A DNA stretch of 64,000 nt from Adiantum capillus-veneris (Eukaryota > Streptophyta > Polypodiopsida > Polypodiales > Pteridaceae): assembly GCA_014529385.2 (NCBI GenBank), contig CM043963.1:4219001-4283000 (forward strand), given 5' to 3'. Under the pieces are notes generated by a model. The model worked only from the letters and a program-made list of their open reading frames with translations. It ran no database searches and was not told where the DNA came from. A program made the translations under genes and the position numbers. Of this stretch, positions 57,208-64,000 are shown one piece after another. How positions within the stretch are numbered: the first letter of the stretch is position 1; every line of letters begins with the position of its first letter.

Positions 57208-57600
57208 GGCTCAAAGAGCTGAGACTAGCTCGGGGTCTTTATATAGTTTGGACATGATGGTGGTTCTAACTTCTGAAGACATGAAATCCATCAATTTGGC
57301 AACATTTAATGGCATCTTGTGGGACGTAGGACCCTGACAAGAGAATGGTGAAGATGGAATCTCCCCTTCCTCAAGGGGGTCGGGCATTCCCTCACCAAAC
57401 ATTCTCTCTAGTAGGAAAGGTGTGTGTCCACTTTCAGATGTCCTACCCTCACTTTCTTCCCGAATGATACTGGGTATAGCTAACGGCCTATAGTTCTTGT
57501 GAGGTTGAACTTGTGTGGGAAACACTGTGTCCGACATCTGGATGTGTTTGGGTTCAGGTTCTAATGTTCGTTGAGTTTCTTCCACCAAATCCCTCAGTTG
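57208..57600 (-). pseudogene. G3 gag tail
   Basis: Open at 57588-57211, with LVEETQRTLEPEP and HTPFLLERMFGEGMPDP. It ends in TGA (57211-57213) where G1 and G2 have CGA, and starts after TAA (57601-57603) where G1 has AAA. Confidence 0.85.
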
Positions 57601-58389
57601 TTAGACTCGTTCAATTTCCACTGTTGGGTTTGGATAGGCTCCAATCTTTCTCTTGCAATCCTCATTTTTTGTCTCTCGTGGCTTATCTTGGGGGTTCACA
57701 ACTGGGTAGTTTAACTTTGAATACTCTTTTGGTGTTCGTCGTAATTCCCTCTCGTGATCCTCCTCACTGGCTTTTTCCTTTGTAGTAACAGTTTTGGTCT
57801 CCGTGGTCTCTATCGAATCTGAGTCATCCTCAGGGTCATTCATATACACGGGATCCTCTCCTGTCCCTATGTTAGTCTTTGAACTAGGTTTTGAGCTAGA
57901 AGCATTAAGGGATTTCTTTCTTCGTGTTTTCTTCTTTCTCGCTCGGCCAATGGACGCAGCATCTCTCTCTTCGAGGATGTAATTTTGCTTTTGGAGCATC
58001 GACCGTGTGAGTGCATTCACTGGTGCTATGTTTATAGTTGGTGGTGTCCCATCAACAATCTCTATTATGTTCAATGGTGTGATTTTCGGTGCGTTTGGAT
58101 TGTTAGGACACTGTGCGATCAAATGATCTATGCCACAACGATTACAAGTGAGTATTGGCATTGCCAATGCACTCCCTTGACTGGTTTGCATTAGTGCGGC
58201 ATTCTTTTGTATTCTAATGGGGCACTCAGCTACTCGATATGGTCCACCACATTCGTAGCACTGAAGAGGTGGTCTCCTGGCAAAACTATTAATGTTTTGG
58301 CCTCTTGCTGCTAGCGCAGTAGCTTGATATACCGGTTTGATTTGTCCCCAATGGTCTTCCATATAGTACATGGGACACTCCTCAAGCAC
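57601..58389 (-). pseudogene. G3 gag part 2: third and fourth zinc knuckles
   Basis: 262 codons. Zinc-knuckle blocks are CYECGGPYRVAEC, in which the His is replaced by Tyr, and CNRCGIDHLIAQC, which is intact. A KKKTRRKKS basic segment and acidic DPEDDSDS follow. It is separated from part 1 by a frameshift near 58390. Confidence 0.88.
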
Positions 58390-61154
58390 GCGACTCCATA
58401 GGTGATACTAGAGTCTATGTCCTCTTCGCAATCTACATAAGTACTAGATGACTCGCAACCTATTTGGTTCATAGGTGTAACTCTTCGATGAGGGGGTTGC
58501 GGTCCTAGCACTGGAGGTGGCAACGGTGTGGTTTGGACCACATTTTGGGTTCTAGGGACCATGTGCTGTAATGGCAATTGTTGCTCCATGGGTGGGGTAG
58601 GCATCAATGCAGGAACTCGAGGTGAGTCTACCCAAGCTATAGGCGGTCTATTTTCCATGATGCGTTTAAGCATTAGGCAATCCTTCGCTTGATGGCCATA
58701 CCTACCACACGCGTTACAAGTCCCGTTAAACTTTACTCTGAAAGTAGGGCATTCACTCGTAGTATGTGGGCCCAAGCAAATTGAGCACCATTGTTGCTCC
58801 CTTCTTGGATACATATGAGTGTTTTGTGGAGCACGATTACCCCTAAGGCTTTCTTGGATGGCCTTTGTGAGATCTGCCAAAGTCATCTCAGATATCGTTT
58901 GCTCTTTCACGATTGGCTTTATCTTCATTGGCTCATGCCCTAATGCTTGGGAGCTACTTGACTTCGGCTCGGCAGACACTCTTTCTCCTGCAATCATTAA
59001 ATTATCCTCCAATCGGATTGCATTCATGGTGACTGCTTCCCAAGTAGTGATACCTCTAATGACTAGGCCATTATAGATACTTTCATGTCGTAGTCCCCTA
59101 ATGAATCTATCGAGCAATTGGTTGTTGTTGAATCGCTCGTTTGGATTGCATCGAGAATTCAAATTCTTTAGGCGACTAATGAAGTCTCTCACGGATTCAC
59201 CTTCTTCTCGTTGGGCTTTCTGGAGCTGAGAGGCTACACCCCAAAGTACTCCCTCTCGTATGTATTCTTTTAAGAATAGTCTCCTAAGAGTAGAGTAGAT
59301 CGTTTTTTCTTCTACTCTTAAGGTTCTATACCAATCTCCAGCCTTTCCGCTTAGGGTCAAACTCAAAGCCTTACACTTATGTAGCTCATTGTGCTCTTCC
59401 AAGGAATCGCACACATGTTCAAAGACTTCCATATGCTTTCTAGCATCTCCGTCTCCATTGAATTTCTGTGTGAGCTTAGCTACTTGAACTGCCTTGCTCC
59501 TGGGCTCTCTATCAGGTGCACCACGCATGTTTTCCGCAATAGAGCGACCGATAGTTTGAGCAAATGCTGCCAAATCTCCTATTTGAGCAGGTATAATGGG
59601 TGTATGTGCTCCTGGAACCACATGTGAGATGGGAGTTGGCCTTGGCCTTGGCATACGCGCGGCTCTTGGGTCCCAAATTTCGTATGGTGGTGTACCAGAC
59701 GGTGGTCCAAAGTTTACAGGCGTGGCCCTAGGCATAGGGGGTGCTTGATATGGCATGTTATTATTAAATGGCATGGCTCCACTTGTATAAGAGCTTGGAT
59801 AATTCCATTGTGGATTGTAAGCTCTTGGAATAATCGGAGGTGTAGGAGCTACATGAGGCTGAGGTACGACAGGTGCACATGATTGATACATACATGTAGG
59901 TATAGTTGGGGGCACTGTGCTACTAGGCATCGGCGCAGTGTTAACAAATGAACTCCATGGTGTACTTCTTGTCATGCTCACCATTGGGATATGCATGGTA
60001 GCCGTAGTGTCATTAAGAGAAAGATGAGCTAGATCTGGGAAGGTAAAGCTGCCACTTGTGGGCTCAGATTGTACCGAGGCTCCTGGCGAAACAACATATG
60101 GAGGATCAATGGGGCTCACTGAGGGGGTCTCCATTTGTGACAGGGTTGGTTGGTTGGCCTTTCCCGTATCCAAGAATCTCATTAGGCCTGTTGAAGGCAT
60201 GTTGATCCCTGTGTTCTGTCTTTCTAACTCGACAATCCTATGGAGGACATCACAGACTTTCTGTTGTTGCTCATCTTTGCTAGTAGCACCCGATGTGGAT
60301 TGTAGAACATCTAACCAACCCACATGATAGGTGTGTCCTGTGTACCGATCAGTTAAAGCTTCTGCTTGTAGGTCATACTCCCAATTTTCGTTTAGGAATA
60401 TCCCATCTAGGCCTGGCGTGCTGGAGGTTTCCCTTGAAGTGGAAGCATTATTGCTCCCCATTGCTTGCCCCTCCGTGACTACTACCTTGGGAGCACTCGG
60501 TTGCTCGGCTGGTATGATTGTTGTCATAGGAGCCTTTGCTTTCAGGGCTCGACTTTGTTCTAGCCCTCGTAGGTTCTCAATTTCCCTCTCCCTTGTTGCT
60601 TGCATATAGCGTTCGATCTCTTGCACTTCGGCAAGACTCCTACCATCGGGTAGTAAAACCTCAGAGGGAGATAGTCCTAAAGGATCAGGAGGTGCAGTGG
60701 ATGGAACATTCACATGCACACTCTCAAGAAGCATAGGGTCCATTTTAGGTATGAATGACGAATTTACTTCCCCACTCCCTTCATTTATTTCATTAACCGC
60801 ATGTTCGGAGCGAGTAGCTCTACTAAGGGTCTCTTTTAAGCGGCTAAACACGCTGGACCCGGGCCGTGGACCCATGGCATGCATGTCTTGACTTGAACTA
60901 TCAGGGTTTGGTGTAGGATACCCCTGCATGACTTCGTAGTCAGAGGAAGAATCACTAGATGCGATATGAGGATCTTGGGTCGCGCTACCTCGAGTCCCAG
61001 CCGAAGGTCCAGAACCTAGGGTGGAGGAATAATGGGTGCCCGCGTAAATGGAGGCACTACCAATATGCTCGTGCTCTAACACTCGTCTAGAGCGTAGGTT
61101 CATATGACTTCCACACTCTAAGCGCGTTGGTGAGTGCCCGTGAAGGCCGCTCAC
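58390..61154 (-). pseudogene. G3 gag part 1: capsid and two zinc knuckles
   Basis: The open frame runs 61154-58311 (947 codons), but native sequence ends near 58390. The likely start is Met18 (61103-61101, MNLRSRRVLEHEHI), matching the G1/G2 start; the first 17 codons are extra. It is longer than G1/G2 because of a charged segment (EVQEIERYMQATREREIENL, about residues 175-215) predicted as coiled coil. The gag core and knuckles CSICLGPHTTSEC and CNACGRYGHQAKDC are intact. Confidence 0.9.
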
Positions 61155-61929
61155 TTAGTTTTTTATTTTTATTTTTATAGTTGTTTATAACCCAAGTTTT
61201 TCGTTATTTTTGGTTATTTTTTGTAACCGAGCCACAAAATATGGCGTGTAATAGCTCAAGACGAGCGTTTTAGCTAAAGGAACGTGCCGTGCTTTACAGC
61301 TCTCTATTTGGCTACGTGAAGCCCTCGAAATCCTAAAAATAGTTTTTATAGTCCTCGAAATCCTAAAAATAGATTTTAAATATAAAAAGGTGTATAAACT
61401 ATTTTTTAAAATTGAGGACTAAGGTCTGGGTTTGGGCTTGAGCTTGGGGAATGATCCCCAGCCCGAAAATAAATTTTTGAATTTTTTTTTTTTTAATTTT
61501 TTTTTTTTAAAGTCGCCGCGACCGCGCCGCGCGCGCACACACACACTTAACCTACACCTAACTTATCTACTTACAGCTAATGAAGATACTGCCACACACA
61601 CTCTAACACTGTTTACACAGTACTACAGTAGCTAACAGATCTACAAAACTAACCTTACAGAACTAACATTGAACCTTACAGAACTAACATTCTATAGCTA
61701 ATACCTTAATTCTAACAGTACATTGCAAAAAAAATGTAACTCCTTCTTTAACAGAAAACAAAAAAGACAGTACAGTGTAACAAAAAACCTTCTCCATACA
61801 ACCACACACCTTCCTTCTTCACAAATCCTTCTCCACACAACTACACACACTCATTCCCTACCTTTCCTATGATAGAAATTGCACCACTAGAAAGAGTAAA
61901 GTGCTCAATCGAGCTTAGTGTAGGGCATT
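61155..61929 (-). other. G3 5' leader
   Basis: No gene. It contains poly-A/T runs, a GC-rich CGCG stretch near 61515-61540, and short direct repeats with CTTACAGAACTAACATT (about 61653-61690). The end nearest the primer site matches the G2 leader. Confidence 0.6.
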
Positions 61930-61947
61930 TCCCCGGCAACGGCGCCA
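61930..61947 (-). promoter_or_regulatory. G3 primer-binding site (tRNA-Asp-like)
   Basis: The complement reads TGGCGCCGTTGCCGGGGA, a better match to tRNA-Asp than the G1/G2 version. Confidence 0.9.
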
Positions 61948-61951
61948 AAAA

Positions 61952-62542
61952 TGTGCGCTCCTTGTCGCACTGTCGAAGCAAAGGACTTGCCGATACACCG
62001 TGTGCGAGCCACAAATGGCTCCAAGCACACAACAAGCCTAAACTAGCAAGCTCAAGAGAGCAAAGGGTGTGTCACTCACCGCTCTACGCTCGCCTTCGTG
62101 GTGGATTCCTCGCCGCGATGAAGAAGAAGCTGCAGTCGTGCCGTGCTCAACCGCTTCGCCGCCGTCGTGCCTTCGTAATGCTCGATCGCACACACTCTCC
62201 CTCTCTCTCTCTCTCTCTCTCACACATACACACACACACAAGGAGGTGAAGAAGAAGAAGATGGAGATGGAGATGGAGCAAGAGCACTCTTCGATTGCAC
62301 AAATGAGAAAATGAGTGAATTTTAGGTTTAGTTGGCTTTTATATGAGCTCACCCCATTCACACTTGGGCGCCCATGCTTAGCCAACTAATCCCTTGAATG
62401 TCCCAGTTAGAGTGCGCCTCTCATCGGCGATCACTCTTACCCTTTTCCTATTGGTCCGACAAGCCCGGTACCTGACTCTACCAAATACATAATACACGTC
62501 CGTCGTAGGTGATGGGGTGTCCATGAGCCGTGAGGGTTAACA
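61952..62542 (-). repeat. G3 5' LTR
   Basis: 591 bases, the same layout as the 3' LTR with about six substitutions by eye and a longer CT tract. Confidence 0.95.
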
Positions 62543-62745
62543 ATTCGCTTTTGTTTCTATTTTGAGGAGATGTGGCATCATGCAAGATGATCATTTAAAA
62601 AAAACTTAGCAAGAAATTGGTAGTCGGAAGCTATTGGAAAATAATGTTGTGCTTGGCGGAAGTGTTTGGCAACATGTATGGCAAGTGTGGTGTGGCTTGG
62701 AGGGAAAACAATAAATAGCACCTTTAATTGACTACAAAAGTGGTC
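62543..62745 (+). pseudogene. PPR pseudogene, part 2
   Basis: Across the target site the frame reads AFAFVSILRRCGIMQDD, then IGSRKLLENNVVLGG and a NMYGKCG-like block in a shifted frame. These are PPR signatures continuing part 1 at 52963-53466. Stops and shifts show that it is dead. Confidence 0.65.
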
Positions 62746-62823
62746 TTTGTCCATCACTATCTATTCTTTCGGCTATACTAGCCATTTTTACGCTCTCCCC
62801 TTGCTTTCCATAGGCCCTTTGGC

Positions 62824-62825
<2 letters not shown>

Positions 62826-62891
<66 letters not shown>
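62826..62891. repeat. (TG)n(AG)n compound microsatellite
   Basis: About 35 bases of TG followed by about 31 bases of AG. Confidence 0.95.
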
Positions 62892-62893
<2 letters not shown>

Positions 62894-63184
62894 CTCACAA
62901 AGTGGGATCGGCAAATGGAAGTTTTCAGGTGGATTTTTCTTCATCTTATGTGAAATGTTAGGCCAAGTTCAATACATAGCTTGGTCAAAGCTCAATAACG
63001 TGGTATGCGCAAATCTAAAATGGAAAATCTAATTATTAAAGGCCAAATTGCTAAGTTGCTCTTGTAGCCCATGGAAGTATAGTTGGTTTTTTGCTTGCTA
63101 TTCAAGACGGGCCAAATTATAACTAGTAGGAGCATTACCTAAGCACATCATAAAGATGTTCATGGCTACTTATTGATGGCCATG

Positions 63185-63187
<3 letters not shown>

Positions 63188-63234
<47 letters not shown>
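63188..63234. repeat. (CT)n microsatellite
   Basis: Pure CT/TC, about 47 bases. Confidence 0.95.
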
Positions 63235-63237
<3 letters not shown>

Positions 63238-63324
63238 CTCAATCTAACCATCAAGATGAAGATGGCGAAGTAAAATATGCGGATTAATAGAGTAAAAAAT
63301 CTATCCTATATATATAATAAGTAT

Positions 63325-63660
63325 TTGTAGTACTTAGGACAAAGAATGGCAAGCTCTACATTCTAGTGGCTATAGACTACATGATTAGATGGGTGGAGGC
63401 ACAAAGTGTGGCAAAGATAAATGAGTGAACAATCAGAAAATTTGTCTACACTCATATTTGTTCAAGATTTGTCACACCTTTGGAGATTGTTTTCGATAAT
63501 GAAAGGATTTAGAAATGGTTTATTGAGGACAGAAGTTTGTGAAGAGCTTCATATTTTACATCTATAGCACACCCTACATTTCTTAGTCAAATGTATTAGT
63601 GGAGAAGACTAATGGTCTCATCGCAAGAATCATTAAGATGATGAAAAACAAGTGAGAAGA
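63325..63660 (+). pseudogene. Ty3/gypsy integrase remnant
   Basis: Frames near 63338 read YILVAIDYMIRWVEAQSVAK, the first integrase Asp region. Then VTPLEIVFDN near 63475 is the second Asp region with VSDNG changed. VEKTNGLIARIIKMM near 63600 is the Glu region. Stops and frameshifts disrupt it. It is not closely related to G1 integrase. No LTRs seen. Confidence 0.7.
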
Positions 63661-64000
63661 CACAAAAGTGTTGCAGGTTGCATGCTTTGTAGCCCAAGAA
63701 AGATCCGTACTTAGCTGGAAATCAATGCAGAGAACAAGGACCTTCACCATCAGCCGGTCTGTGCTCCCTCGCTGCTCTCTTGATCAGAAAAAATTTGCGC
63801 TTTGACTTTTTTGTCATGACTTGTCGCCCTCTTTCTCTATATAATGTATCACAATCAGTTTGCTGCCATGCAGGGATTGTGGAAGAAGTTCATGATCTTG
63901 CAAGACTTCGCACCAGCTGGCCCAATACAAAAAATACCCCAAAGAGCAAATGTTCTGAAAGTTGCATACAACAAGATGGATTTATTACAACTCCTCAAAC
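63661..64000. other. Unassigned DNA at window end
   Basis: No gene or repeat recognised. Confidence 0.4.

Larger units (their letters stand above)
53467..62542 (-). mobile_element. Ty3/gypsy element G3: pol-deleted, minus strand
   Basis: 9,076 bases, with 5' LTR at 61952-62542, 3' LTR at 53467-54051 and ATTCG duplications at 53462-53466 and 62543-62547. It keeps gag, protease and the WVPK tail but lacks RT, RNase H, integrase and the second DTGA domain. The deletion endpoints differ from those of G2. Several stops and frameshifts interrupt gag, so it looks inactive even as a Gag source. LTRs differ by about 1% by eye. Confidence 0.95.
62746..63324. other. Unassigned DNA with microsatellites
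   Basis: No gene recognised. Contains the GT/GA array and a CT array listed separately. Confidence 0.5.

Overview
This window is repeat-rich, low-gene-density nuclear DNA of a land plant. It holds plant-type Ty1/copia and Ty3/gypsy LTR retrotransposons, several decayed PPR (pentatricopeptide repeat) gene fragments and very long CT/AT/GT microsatellites. The number of PPR remnants, together with the microsatellites, would fit a seed-free plant such as a fern or lycophyte, but that is inference. I found no intact host gene, tRNA, rRNA or CRISPR. Most long reading frames belong to transposable elements.

Layout. 1-3240: unassigned AT-rich DNA. 3242-3862: compound TA/TG microsatellite. 3885-5233: two broken copia fragments in opposite orientation. 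7051-9113: PPR remnant joined to a CT-microsatellite-rich, LTR-like segment. 9117-11325: primer-site-like motif, then decayed gag and protease of a gypsy-like element. 11955-15870: diverged inverted repeat. 17030-40700: large imperfect palindrome made of two tail-to-tail gypsy 3' ends. Its right arm is split by a copia element (21132-40190, TSD GTGAT). That copia is itself split inside its integrase gene by a 13.5 kb gypsy element, G1 (24392-37904, TSD TATGG). 40703-40846: a further partial gypsy 3' end. 40847-50380: second copy of the PPR/CT segment, split by gypsy G2 (41158-49046, TSD CCATA). 51077-53466: copia LTR-like sequence, PPR remnants and tandem repeats. 53467-62542: gypsy G3 on the minus strand (TSD ATTCG), inserted in a PPR pseudogene. 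63325-63660: decayed gypsy integrase.

The most interesting system is the G1/G2/G3 family. All three share a TGTTAACC LTR start, a tRNA-Asp-like primer site where it is retained (TGGCGCC...CCGGGG), and a very long Gag with four zinc knuckles. G1 keeps protease, RT, RNase H and integrase. It also carries, in the same frame after one TGA, a C-terminal module with a second retropepsin-like DTGA motif and four W-[VI]-P-K repeats. G2 and G3 have each lost RT/RNase H/integrase through different deletions but keep gag and the C-terminal tail. G2 is also chimeric: a G1-type gag block sits in a G3-type LTR and 3' backbone. It has an uninterrupted 1320-codon gag frame, as expected of a non-autonomous, trans-mobilised element. 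Downstream of the C-terminal module all three share an internal polypurine tract followed by a TATA-like motif. In G1 this precedes a unique 140-codon frame of unknown function.

The elements could work together as follows (inference): an autonomous relative of G1 supplies polymerase and integrase, and G2-like or G3-like RNAs supply or use Gag and are copied in trans. All G1 coding regions seen here carry stops or frameshifts, so this G1 copy is probably inactive.
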